Source: Ruania zhangjianzhongii (GTDB taxonomy: Bacteria; Actinomycetota; Actinomycetes; Actinomycetales; Beutenbergiaceae). From it: a stretch of 64,000 nucleotides of DNA. Shown piece after piece: positions 43,983 to 51,939 of this stretch (its first letter is position 1; the number at the start of each line of letters is the position of its first letter). The DNA lies in contig NZ_CP042828.1 in NCBI RefSeq assembly GCF_008000995.1, forward strand, positions 2,346,882 to 2,410,881. The letters are read 5' to 3'. The position numbers were made by a program, and so were the translations under genes. Under the pieces are notes generated by a model that worked only from the letters and a program-made list of their open reading frames with translations, was not told the origin of the DNA and did not search any database.

Positions 43983-44247
43983 GTCGGCAGGAGCGGGGCA
44001 CTGCTGAGCGGTGCCGGTTCACTGCCGGGCCCTTCAACCTCCCTGTGCTCGTAGCCGGGAACGGCTTGGCCGTGCACCAAGCACCCGGTGCGGCTTGGGC
44101 TGCTGCAGGGAGCAGCTTGCTCGTGCGCGGCAAGCAGCCGGTACTGCTGCGCCCGGCTTGGCGCGGATCGGGGGAGCGATGGCGCTGCAGTGACCGATCG
44201 AGCGCGAGCGCCATACGGTCGAGCGGCCAAGGACCGCACATACATAC
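43983..44247. other. Intergenic region downstream of GH89
   Basis: This stretch holds several GC-rich self-complementary segments around CAGGGAGCAGCTTGCTC and CGGCAAGCAGCCGG, which may form transcript-end structures. No gene is readable. The base composition drops sharply at its right end, where the promoter of the next operon begins. Confidence 0.4.
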
Positions 44248-44276
44248 TTGACAATCCATTATGCATAATTAGGCTT
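44248..44276 (+). promoter_or_regulatory. Promoter with ATTATGCATAAT palindrome before the creatininase operon
   Basis: TTGACA at 44248-44253 is followed by the perfect 12-bp palindrome ATTATGCATAAT at 44258-44269, in the most AT-rich patch nearby. A -10 box could be TAGGCT at 44270-44275. The palindrome resembles GntR/FCD-type operators. A GntR gene ends the same operon, and GGCATAATG stands directly before it. Confidence 0.5.
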
Positions 44277-44282
44277 TGGGTC

Positions 44283-45059
44283 ATGCCAAATGAAACGAGC
44301 TTCGGGGAGCTCACCCGCGAGACCCTCAGCGAGCTGTCCGCCGATGCGATCGCCGTGGTGCCCCTCGGTGCCACCGAACAGCACGGCCGGCAGCTGCCGA
44401 CGGCCACGGACACGATGATCGCCACGCATCTCGCCGAGCGCTCGGTGCGTCTGGTCGCCGACGAGGTGAAGGTGGTCCTCTGCCCGACGGTGCCGTACGG
44501 GTTCTCCGAACATCACGTGCCGTTCGGCGGCACCATCAGCCTGGATAACGACACCTACATCCGTGTGCTCACCTCGATCGGCCGGTCGCTGTCCAGGAGC
44601 GGGTTCAAGCGGCTGATCTTCCTCAACGGGCACGGCGGCAACGTGGCACCGGGTTCTGCTGCCGCCGACCGGTTGGTCACCGAGCTGGGGCTCGATCTGG
44701 CCGTGGGCCTGCTGAGCTACTGGGAGTGCATCGACGAGCGCACGCGGGCGGCCTTCACGATGCCTGCACCCGGACACGCCGGGGGGTTCGAGGCCGCGCT
44801 GATCAGCGCGCTGGCCGCCGATCTGGTCCTGCCGTTGCCGCAGGACCAGGGCAGCTCCGCACGGGACGATGCCGCACGGCCGCTGAACGTCTCCGACGAG
44901 ATGAAGGGCACCACTCGGTTCCCGAACATGTGGCAGGCCTCGGACGGTGTCACCGACATCCCCGCCCACCCTGATCCGGTACTCGGTGCCGAACTGCTGG
45001 AGAACGTCAGCATCGCCATTGCCGAGTACGTCAAGCAGTTCGACGCCGCTACTCGCTGA
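44283..45059 (+). CDS. Creatininase-family metal-dependent amidohydrolase
   Basis: This is a 258-residue member of the creatininase superfamily, which opens cyclic amides or acts on small cyclic compounds. Metal-ligand motifs are Glu32-x-His34 in LGATEQHG, Asp43 in ATDT, His117 in LNGHGGN, and Glu170 in HAGGFEA. The start ATG 44283 lies only a few bases after the putative promoter, so the message may be nearly leaderless. It heads an operon with an importer, a protein of unknown function, RidA and GntR. The substrate is probably the imported compound. Creatinine itself is not implied. Confidence 0.87.
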   Translation: MPNETSFGELTRETLSELSADAIAVVPLGATEQHGRQLPTATDTMIATHLAERSVRLVADEVKVVLCPTVPYGFSEHHVPFGGTISLDNDTYIRVLTSIGRSLSRSGFKRLIFLNGHGGNVAPGSAAADRLVTELGLDLAVGLLSYWECIDERTRAAFTMPAPGHAGGFEAALISALAADLVLPLPQDQGSSARDDAARPLNVSDEMKGTTRFPNMWQASDGVTDIPAHPDPVLGAELLENVSIAIAEYVKQFDAATR

Positions 45060-45095
45060 TTCCTCCGCTCACCCGGAAGCCAATGGAGGTTCTCT

Positions 45096-46046
45096 ATGGA
45101 AAATGTCGATACGGCACAGGCCGTACCCACGAAGATGCGTAGGCGCTCTCGGCGCACTGTCTATCGGTCCATCTGGGGCACGGTCATGTCCCTGCCGGTC
45201 CTCGTTCCTTTCATCGTCTTCGGCGTCGTGCCGCTCGTCTGGCTCATGGTCATCAGCGTGACCGACTACGACGGGTTCCTCCGGATGGACTTCGTCGGCA
45301 TTGAGAACTATGTGGAGCTGATGGGGGACAGCTACTGGTGGCGTTCGGTGGCCAATACCCTGATCATCGCCGTCTGCGCGGTCGCGATCCAACTACCCAT
45401 CGGATTCGGGCTCGCCGTCGTCCTCAACGCGGCCAGCAAGCGGATCGCCACCACGTTCCGCACGGTGTTCTTCCTGCCCTACATCATTCCCGCGATGATC
45501 TGCGGTGTGCTGTTCGGGTTCCTCGTCGGCCCCACCCGGCTCGGGATCGTCAACGACCTGCTGATGAACCTCGGCCTGGTGGAGAGCCCGATCACCTTCC
45601 TCGGCACTCGGGTCGGCGCGCTGGCGGTCATCATCATTGCGACAGCCTGGATGGAGTTCGGGTTCACCCTGTTGCTGTTCCACGCCGGTCTGCAGTCGGT
45701 ACCCGAGGAGCTGTACGAAGCGGCACAGCTGGACGGCGCGAGCCGCTGGCGCAGCCTGACCAACATCACCCTGCCGTTGCTGCGCCCGATCATCAACGTG
45801 ATCTTGTTGCTGGCGATGGTCTCGGTGATGAAGTCCTTCGATGTGGTGAAGTCGTTGACGAATGGCGGCCCGGCCGGTGCCAGTGACGTCATGTTCACCC
45901 ACATCTACGACTTGTTCTTCAGTCAACAGATCTACTCGCGAATCGGTTATGCCTCCGCGGTGTCGGTGGTCGCCAGCGTGATCATCGCCGTGTCCGTGGG
46001 CGTGGTGTTCATCATGATCGGTCGCGGACGAAAGAAGGGTGCGTGA
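45096..46046 (+). CDS. CUT1-type ABC importer permease, MalF-like (cassette 3)
   Basis: This 316-residue permease has six predicted spans and the EAA loop (LYEAAQLDGASRWRSLTNIT). GGAGG at 45085-45089 supports the ATG. Its stop overlaps the start of the second permease. In this cassette the permeases precede the binding-protein gene, unlike in the other plus-strand cassettes. Confidence 0.9.
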   Translation: MENVDTAQAVPTKMRRRSRRTVYRSIWGTVMSLPVLVPFIVFGVVPLVWLMVISVTDYDGFLRMDFVGIENYVELMGDSYWWRSVANTLIIAVCAVAIQLPIGFGLAVVLNAASKRIATTFRTVFFLPYIIPAMICGVLFGFLVGPTRLGIVNDLLMNLGLVESPITFLGTRVGALAVIIIATAWMEFGFTLLLFHAGLQSVPEELYEAAQLDGASRWRSLTNITLPLLRPIINVILLLAMVSVMKSFDVVKSLTNGGPAGASDVMFTHIYDLFFSQQIYSRIGYASAVSVVASVIIAVSVGVVFIMIGRGRKKGA

Positions 46047-46894
46047 TGAAGGGCTACCGGTACCGGCGAACGCGAATCACCGTATTCGCCGCCCTGGTCG
46101 TGTGTGCGGTCACGACGCTCTTTCCGATCCTGTACGCCATCTCCGGATCGTTCAAGACGCTGCCCGAGCTCTCCAACTCCGGGTCACGACTCATTCCGCA
46201 GAACCCGACGGTCCAGAACTACCTCGACGCGCTGACCGAGGCCAATTTCTTCCAGGCCTTCACCAACAGCGTGATGGTCACCGTATCGGCGACCGTCATC
46301 GGGACGATCGCGGCCGCGATGTGCGGGTACGCCTTCGCCCGGAAGATGGTGCCCGGATCGAAGCTGTTCCTCGGTCTGATGGGTGCCGGCATCTTCCTCA
46401 GTGCCGGTACCGCGACCATCTATCCCCGCTATGTCATGGCCCAGGCCCTGGGAATCGACAACTTGGTCGGGGTGGTCGTGCTGCAGCTGGCGGAGATCAC
46501 GCTGCTGACGACCTTCCTGGTCCGGGCCTACTGCCTGGACATGGGTGAAGAGGTCGAGCACGCTGCCATGATCGACGGCTGCGGTACCTTCGGTGCCTTC
46601 TGGCACGTGGGGATCCCGGCCATGCGCCCCATCCTGACTACGGCAGCGGTACTGACCTTCCAATGGTCCTGGAACAGCTTCCAGGTTCCGCTGGTGTTCA
46701 CGTTGCCTCGGCCGGATCTGCAGACCCTCACCGTGAGCGTCTTCGCTATCAAATCGGCCGGTGGAGACGGTTTCGGGGAATACACGATTCTGCTCGCGGG
46801 CGCGGTGATGGCAGTGCTGCCCATCATCGTCGTCTACATCATTGCGCAGCGCTATTTCATGGATGGTCTGACAGCAGGAGCTTTGAAAGGATGA
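46046..46894 (+). CDS. CUT1-type ABC importer permease, MalG-like (cassette 3)
   Basis: This is a 282-residue permease with six spans, the EAA loop (VEHAAMIDGCGTFGAFWHVG, slightly degenerate at the second residue) and the tail MDGLTAGALKG. The ATG at 46046 overlaps the preceding stop (TGATG), and AGAAGG lies upstream. Its stop in turn overlaps a start-like ATG of the binding-protein gene. Confidence 0.9.
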   Translation: MKGYRYRRTRITVFAALVVCAVTTLFPILYAISGSFKTLPELSNSGSRLIPQNPTVQNYLDALTEANFFQAFTNSVMVTVSATVIGTIAAAMCGYAFARKMVPGSKLFLGLMGAGIFLSAGTATIYPRYVMAQALGIDNLVGVVVLQLAEITLLTTFLVRAYCLDMGEEVEHAAMIDGCGTFGAFWHVGIPAMRPILTTAAVLTFQWSWNSFQVPLVFTLPRPDLQTLTVSVFAIKSAGGDGFGEYTILLAGAVMAVLPIIVVYIIAQRYFMDGLTAGALKG

Positions 46895-46899
46895 TGACA

Positions 46900-48225
46900 A
46901 TGCACAAGCGCAAGCTTGGGGTGATCAGTGTGCTGGCCGGCACAGCTTTGGTGGCGGCCGGATGCTCAGGTGGCGATGACGATGGCGGTGTGCCGACCAT
47001 CAGCATCTGGGTGCAGTCAAGCAGCGAGACCGCGGTCGACGAACGATGGGTCGAAGACTTCAACGCAGCGAATGACGACGTGCAGGTCGAGTACCGGAGC
47101 ATGCCGTCCGACCGCTTCGCCAACGACCTCATGCTCGCCATGCGAACGGACGAGGGTCCGGACATCTTCCACGGCCCGTCTCCGGCGGAAGTGGTCAACC
47201 CGGGATTCGCCCTGCCGCTGGAGGACTACCTCTCCGAGGAGACCCGCGCCGAGTTCGAGGGCTATCTGGAAGGGTCCTTCGACTACATCATCCAGGACAG
47301 CATCTACGCGCTGCCGTACAAGTTCAACGGCACCCGGCTGCTGATCAACCGGGACCTGTTTGAGGAAGCCGGCCTCGACCCGGACTCACCACCGCAAACC
47401 TTCAGTGAGGTGCGTGAGGCTGCGGCGGCCATCACCGAGTCCTCAGGCGGTAACGCCTACGGATTCGCTGTGCCGCTGGCCTGGAACGGGGTCTACCAGA
47501 ACCACATCGAACCGCTGGCGATGGCGGTGAACCCGAACCTCACCCGCGTGGGGCTGTTCGACCGTGAGCGGCAGGAGTTCGCGATGGAGGAGTTCGAACC
47601 GATCCTCCAGCTCTACCGCGACGTGCAGGACGACGGCGCGATGTTCCCCAGCATCGGCACGCTCGACCGGGACAGTCTGCGCAGCGAGTTCGCGAACGGA
47701 CAGGTCGGCATGTACGTGGGCAGCTCCCTCGAGGTCGGCGTGATGAACGATGCGTTGGACACCGATGTGGACTGGGATGCGGTCCGTATCCCGATCCCGG
47801 ACGGTATGGAGTACCAGCGTTCCAGCGGGACGGTCGTGGCCGGTGGCTTCGTCAGCTCCCAGACCGAGGACCCCGAGCTCGCGGTGCGCGTCTACGAGGA
47901 GTGGCTGAGCGCAGACCGCACCTGTGAGCTCACCGAGGAGGGGCACATCATCCCGGTCCTGGGGAGCCTGAACGAGTGCGTACCCAGCGATATCACCGGG
48001 TACGAGGAGTTCGTCCCGTCCGACGAGATGCTGGACACCCCGGACCCGATCGCGCCCGGGAACGCCCTGCGCATCACCGGCACTCCGTACGAGGACATCA
48101 TTGCCGAGCTGGCGGTGACCGATGCCGAGATGGCCCCCGCCCTCGAGGAGCTCTCCACTCGCTACACCGAGGCGTACCAGGAGGGGGTGGACTCAGGTGA
48201 GCTCGACGCCGGTGACTACAGCTGA
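46900..48225 (+). CDS. CUT1-type ABC importer, substrate-binding lipoprotein (cassette 3)
   Basis: This is a 441-residue SBP_bac_1 lipoprotein. Three close ATGs (46891, 46894, 46900) precede the signal peptide; 46900 has the best spacing from AAAGG. The lipobox ends at Cys22 (VAAGC). The DSIYALPYKFNGTRLLINRDLFEEAG segment is typical. The next gene starts within its last codons. The ligand is unknown and probably the substrate of the creatininase-family enzyme or the 48197 protein. Confidence 0.9.
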   Translation: MHKRKLGVISVLAGTALVAAGCSGGDDDGGVPTISIWVQSSSETAVDERWVEDFNAANDDVQVEYRSMPSDRFANDLMLAMRTDEGPDIFHGPSPAEVVNPGFALPLEDYLSEETRAEFEGYLEGSFDYIIQDSIYALPYKFNGTRLLINRDLFEEAGLDPDSPPQTFSEVREAAAAITESSGGNAYGFAVPLAWNGVYQNHIEPLAMAVNPNLTRVGLFDRERQEFAMEEFEPILQLYRDVQDDGAMFPSIGTLDRDSLRSEFANGQVGMYVGSSLEVGVMNDALDTDVDWDAVRIPIPDGMEYQRSSGTVVAGGFVSSQTEDPELAVRVYEEWLSADRTCELTEEGHIIPVLGSLNECVPSDITGYEEFVPSDEMLDTPDPIAPGNALRITGTPYEDIIAELAVTDAEMAPALEELSTRYTEAYQEGVDSGELDAGDYS

Positions 48226-49441
48226 TCCGCACGCCGGCCAGGCTGCCGCGAAGCCGCGGGTCGCCGTCATCCTCACCACCTATTTCCGCGGATCGCACTC
48301 CGATGTGGTGGTGGGCCGGCTGCTGGACGGGTACCTCCTCGAAGGGGAGAACCGGCAGCCGGACGTCGAGGTGGTCTCGGCGTACCTGGAGCTGCTCGGC
48401 GACCCCTACGGCGGCGACGATCCACGCGATGACATCGGCGTCGAGATGTTCGAGCAGTTCGGCATCCCGATGTTCGACTCGGTGGCCGAGGCCATCGGAC
48501 TGGGCGAGCCCGGCGTGGCCGTCGACGCAGTGCTGGTGATCGGCGAGCACGGCGGGTACGAGGAGAACATGTACGACCAACGCCTCTATCCGCGCAAGCG
48601 GCTCGTGGACGCAGCGATCTCGACCATGTGGGGCGCCGGAACGTTCGTGCCGGTGTTCACCGACAAGCAGCTGGCCTGGCGCACGCGGGACGCGTTCCGG
48701 ATGGTCGAGGACTGCCGGCGCTTCGGGGTGCCGCTGATGGCGGGGTCGAGCATTCCGCTGGCCTGGCGCAGCGGTGATCAGACCTGGCCTGCTGGCGAAC
48801 CGATGGACGCCGCCGTGGTGGTCGGCTTCGGTGGTGCGGACATCTATGGCACGCACCTGCTGGAGCTGTGCCAGTCGTTCACCGAACGCCGAGCAGGCGG
48901 TGAGACCGGGGTCGAGCAGGTGCTCGGGCTCACCGGAGATCAAGCCCGAGCCGCTCTGACCGACGGCCGCATCGACCGCGAGCTGTACGAACGAGCTCTC
49001 GCGACGGTCGACCTCGAGCCAGAGGGCCAGGCGCGGATAGCCGAGTCCGGCATCGACGTGTTCGAGGTGATCCACCGCGACGGGTTGCGCAGCTGGATCG
49101 TGATCCACGAGGGGCTGTACCGGTTCGGGGTGGCGGCCCGCGGCCCGAACCTCAGCACCGCTACGCGCGTCTGGGCCCAGCGGGGCCCGGAGTTCGGGCA
49201 CTTCTCCTACCTGGTACGCAACATCGAGCAGTTCTTCAGCACCGGCAAGCCGGGCTGGCCTACCGAACGGGTCCTCCTCGTGACTGGTGTGCTTGACGCC
49301 GCGATGCGATCGCGGCACGCGAGTCGCGGGCAGGGTGTGCCGGTTCCGGTAGTCACTCCGGAGTTGGACTTTGGCTACCAGCACGACGACAGTGCGGTGA
49401 TCCACGCGCACGGTCTCCCTGTGATCGACGATTCTGAGTAA
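48197..49441 (+). CDS. Unrecognised conserved-looking protein in the creatininase operon
   Basis: I do not recognise this 414-residue protein. GTG 48197 overlaps the binding-protein gene by 29 bases, and GGGGGTGG lies upstream. It has no signal peptide or membrane segment. It opens with a beta strand and glycine-poor turn (RVAVILTTYFRGSHSDVVV), followed by an acidic GGDDPRDDIGVEMFEQFG segment, VIGEHGGYEENMYDQRLYPRKR, FTDKQLAWR, and a C-terminal half rich in WIVIHEGLYRF-type strands. The HGGYE and LYPRKR blocks look like active-site loops. Codon usage matches its neighbours. An enzyme acting on the imported compound is the natural guess. Confidence 0.75.
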   Translation: MSSTPVTTADPHAGQAAAKPRVAVILTTYFRGSHSDVVVGRLLDGYLLEGENRQPDVEVVSAYLELLGDPYGGDDPRDDIGVEMFEQFGIPMFDSVAEAIGLGEPGVAVDAVLVIGEHGGYEENMYDQRLYPRKRLVDAAISTMWGAGTFVPVFTDKQLAWRTRDAFRMVEDCRRFGVPLMAGSSIPLAWRSGDQTWPAGEPMDAAVVVGFGGADIYGTHLLELCQSFTERRAGGETGVEQVLGLTGDQARAALTDGRIDRELYERALATVDLEPEGQARIAESGIDVFEVIHRDGLRSWIVIHEGLYRFGVAARGPNLSTATRVWAQRGPEFGHFSYLVRNIEQFFSTGKPGWPTERVLLVTGVLDAAMRSRHASRGQGVPVPVVTPELDFGYQHDDSAVIHAHGLPVIDDSE

Positions 49442-49451
49442 GAGGAAACAG

Positions 49452-49841
49452 ATGCAATTCGCAACATCGCCAGACGCGCCCCGCCCGGCCGGACCGTACA
49501 GCCATGCCGTGCGGGTGGGCGGTTTCGTCTACACCGCCGGCTTCGGGCCGCAGCATCCGGATACGGGGGAGGTGCCCGAGGGAGTGGTCGCCCAGACCCG
49601 ACAGGTGCTGGAGAACCTGCGGGTCGCGCTGCGCGCCGTGGGTGCGGAGCTGGACCAGGTGGTCAAGACCACCTGCCATCTACGGCATCCCGAAGCCGAT
49701 TTCGCCGGGTTCAACGAGGTGTACCGGGAGTTCTTCGACGAGCCCTACCCGGTGCGCACCACGGTCGGCTCGGAACTTCCGGGAATCCTGGTGGAGATCG
49801 ACGCCGTCGCCGTGTCGGGCGACACAGCCGAGACGGCGTAG
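49452..49841 (+). CDS. RidA-family enamine/imine deaminase
   Basis: This 129-residue RidA-family protein has the marks GGFVYTAGFGPQHPDTGEV, the LENLRVALRAVGAELDQVVK helix, and PVRTTVGSELPGILVEIDAVA with the conserved substrate-binding Arg. It is the second RidA in the window and only moderately similar to the one at 9176. Its place in the operon suggests that an enamine or imine arises in breakdown of the imported compound, which would then contain nitrogen. Confidence 0.9.
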   Translation: MQFATSPDAPRPAGPYSHAVRVGGFVYTAGFGPQHPDTGEVPEGVVAQTRQVLENLRVALRAVGAELDQVVKTTCHLRHPEADFAGFNEVYREFFDEPYPVRTTVGSELPGILVEIDAVAVSGDTAETA

Positions 49842-49854
49842 GCATAATGTGGCG

Positions 49855-50574
49855 ATGAGCGATCCGATCTTCGGCCTCACCCTGGGAGCGTCCGGTCAGT
49901 CGATGGTCGACCGGATCGAGGGCACCCTCTCGGACGCCATCCGCAACGGTGACCTCCCCGGCGGACACCGGCTTCGCGAGATCCCCATCGCTCAGCAGTT
50001 CGACTGTTCCACCACGCCGGTGCGAGAGGCGATTCGACGTCTCGCTTCTGCCGGGTTGGTGACGCTAGCTCCCCGCCGCGGGGCGATCGTCAGCGCCATC
50101 TCGATGGACGAGATCGAAGATCTCTACGAGCTGCGGATGCTTGTGGAGCCGGCGATGGCGCGCCGAGCAGCCGCAGCAGCGGCCGAGCGGCCGGAGGCGC
50201 TGGAGCGACTGGGAGAGCTGGTGCGCAGACAGACCGAGCAGCTCGAGTCGGGTGAGGTGGGCGATGGCCTGTTGGACGCCTCGGTGCACGCAGCCATCGC
50301 TGAGCTGGCCGGAAACGTGGTCATCGCCGGGCACGTCTCGAACGCCACCCAACAGGTCGAAGCGGTGCAGGCCCGGGCACGGAAGTGGGCGCCACGTGGG
50401 CTGGAGTCAGCTCTGCACTTCCACACCCGCTTGCTCGCTGCGATCGATGCCGGGGACGCCGACCGGGCAGAGTCTGTGATGCGCGAGCATCTCGTCGAAG
50501 CGCAGGAGGGTGTCGTCGCTGGTCTGCAACGGCAGGCGGACGACGCAGTGCAGCGGCCCGAAGGGACACTCTGA
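49855..50574 (+). CDS. GntR-family regulator, FCD subgroup
   Basis: This 239-residue regulator starts at ATG 49855 without a clear ribosome site, 13 bases after the ridA stop. The N-terminal winged helix has IPIAQQFDCSTTPVREAIRRL. The helical FCD ligand domain contains the metal-type residues in ELRMLVEPAMA, SVHAAIAELAGN and FHTRLLAAIDAGD. It ends the creatininase operon and probably controls it through the palindrome at 44258. GGCATAATG just before its start is a possible half site. Confidence 0.88.
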   Translation: MSDPIFGLTLGASGQSMVDRIEGTLSDAIRNGDLPGGHRLREIPIAQQFDCSTTPVREAIRRLASAGLVTLAPRRGAIVSAISMDEIEDLYELRMLVEPAMARRAAAAAAERPEALERLGELVRRQTEQLESGEVGDGLLDASVHAAIAELAGNVVIAGHVSNATQQVEAVQARARKWAPRGLESALHFHTRLLAAIDAGDADRAESVMREHLVEAQEGVVAGLQRQADDAVQRPEGTL

Positions 50575-50779
50575 GCTCGCCACCCAGGTCTGGACTCCGT
50601 TGCGTACCGAACGGTAGACGGTGACCTGCACGGTCAGGAGCGCGGTCCACGGTGCCAGCAACGGCAGCTGGGAGCCCATCAGGTTCGCCGAGATCCCGGG
50701 AGCAGGCTCGCAGCGCCGCGCCGTCCGGTGGCGGCCCAGGCTGGAGCGGGCGACGACGTCGCTCACCAAGGCGCGCCCC

Positions 50780-51568
50780 TCACCCTGACCGTGCGCGACC
50801 GGGCCCGGCTGGCTGGTCCGCAGCCTGACCGGCTGCGCTCCGGATGTCGCGGGAGATGAGCCGAGCAGCCCGCACCAACAAAGGAACGCGCAGTTGCAGC
50901 TCGTCCAATCCGGCGACCGCCTTCGGCACACTGAACGATATCGCGCCAAGGATCTCGGGACCGTGGATGATCGGCACGGCCACGCAGTTGATGAAATCTT
51001 CGAACTCTCCGTCATCGCGTGCCCAACCGAGCCTGGAAATATCCCTCAGCTGTGCGTCAAGACCCTCCTCGTCGCGCAGGGTCATCGGGGTGTATTTCTG
51101 CCAGGGATGATCGACCAGGATCGCTGAACGCCGTTCGGTAGGGCAGTGGGCGAGGATCGCCTTGCCTACGGCAGTGCAGTAGGGGATGACCGGCGCGCCG
51201 AGACGGGAATAGGTAGGTATCGCCGTCTCGTCAGCCACCTTGTGCACATAAGCGATCTGATCGTCGAGCAGTGCTGCGACATGGATCGTATGACCGACCG
51301 CCCGTTGGAGCGCCCGGGCGTGCAGCTCAGCGGGCCGATGGAGACTGACGTCGCCTATGGCTACCTGTCCGAGCTCGACGAGCCTCAACCCGAGTACGTA
51401 CGTTCCATCTCTTCGGCGACGCACGTACCGCTCGCCTTCGAGGGTCTTGAGATCACGAAACATCGTTGTCCGATGCACGTCGAATTCCCTGGCCAAATCC
51501 GCAACGGTGCGCCCTCGTTCAGTGAGTGCCTGCACGATACGAACACCTCTCGTGATCGTAGTGCCCAT
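50780..51568 (-). CDS. IclR-family transcriptional regulator
   Basis: This 262-residue regulator starts at ATG 51568, fixed by GGGAGG about four bases upstream. The winged helix has DLAREFDVHRTTMFRDLKTLE. The effector domain has VIPYCTAVGKAILAHCP and the GWARDDGEFEDFINCVAVPI block. It is divergent from importer cassette 4 with 371 bases between, which hold three similar TGCA-type repeats. It most likely represses that operon. Confidence 0.9.
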   Translation of the reverse strand: MGTTITRGVRIVQALTERGRTVADLAREFDVHRTTMFRDLKTLEGERYVRRRRDGTYVLGLRLVELGQVAIGDVSLHRPAELHARALQRAVGHTIHVAALLDDQIAYVHKVADETAIPTYSRLGAPVIPYCTAVGKAILAHCPTERRSAILVDHPWQKYTPMTLRDEEGLDAQLRDISRLGWARDDGEFEDFINCVAVPIIHGPEILGAISFSVPKAVAGLDELQLRVPLLVRAARLISRDIRSAAGQAADQPAGPGRARSG

Positions 51569-51939
51569 CGATCCTCCCAGATCCAACACCCTCCGACGGG
51601 TGTGCAACTATTGCAACATCGGACGTCGACGGGCTCTCGCGATGCCAATCTACCTGCATCTGCGCTGGTCAAGTCAACTTGAGGCACCGGATTTGTGCGG
51701 GGTGTGCAGATAGTGCAACATCGCTTGCCGCTCCGGCCCCACGATGCAAATATTGAGAAATGCACGGAGTCCTAGTAGCCAGAGCTGCGCATCGTATGGA
51801 TTGAGCAGTCGCCATCGCCTTTGCTGTGCAAAACACCGTAACGACTAGTGGACTCGGATCAAGGCGGACCGAGTCTTTGTCGCTACTGCCCTAGGTTCCA
51901 CGTGTCAAGTCGCCCGCTATCCGCTATGCCAAAGGAGTC
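51569..51939. other. Long divergent regulatory region between iclR and cassette 4
   Basis: No gene is visible in these 371 bases. They hold three TGCA-flanked repeats (51600-51765), an AT-richer composition than the coding DNA, and an AAAGGAGT ribosome site for the binding protein at the right end. Short frames across it have no family resemblance. Confidence 0.6.
51600..51765. promoter_or_regulatory. Three spaced TGCA-type repeats, likely IclR operators
   Basis: A 22-base motif at 51600-51621 (core TGCAACTATTGCAACAT) recurs at 51702-51723 (core TGCAGATAGTGCAACAT) with 19 of 22 bases identical, 102 bases apart. A looser copy at 51741-51765 reads TGCAAATATTGAGAAATGCA. Each core is itself an inverted repeat bounded by TGCA. 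This fits cooperative binding by the adjacent IclR protein. Confidence 0.6.

Noticed and set aside
44283-45059. Creatinine degradation reading of the creatininase-family gene
   Set aside because: No creatinase or sarcosine oxidase genes are present; the family covers other cyclic substrates and the operon carries a sugar-type importer.
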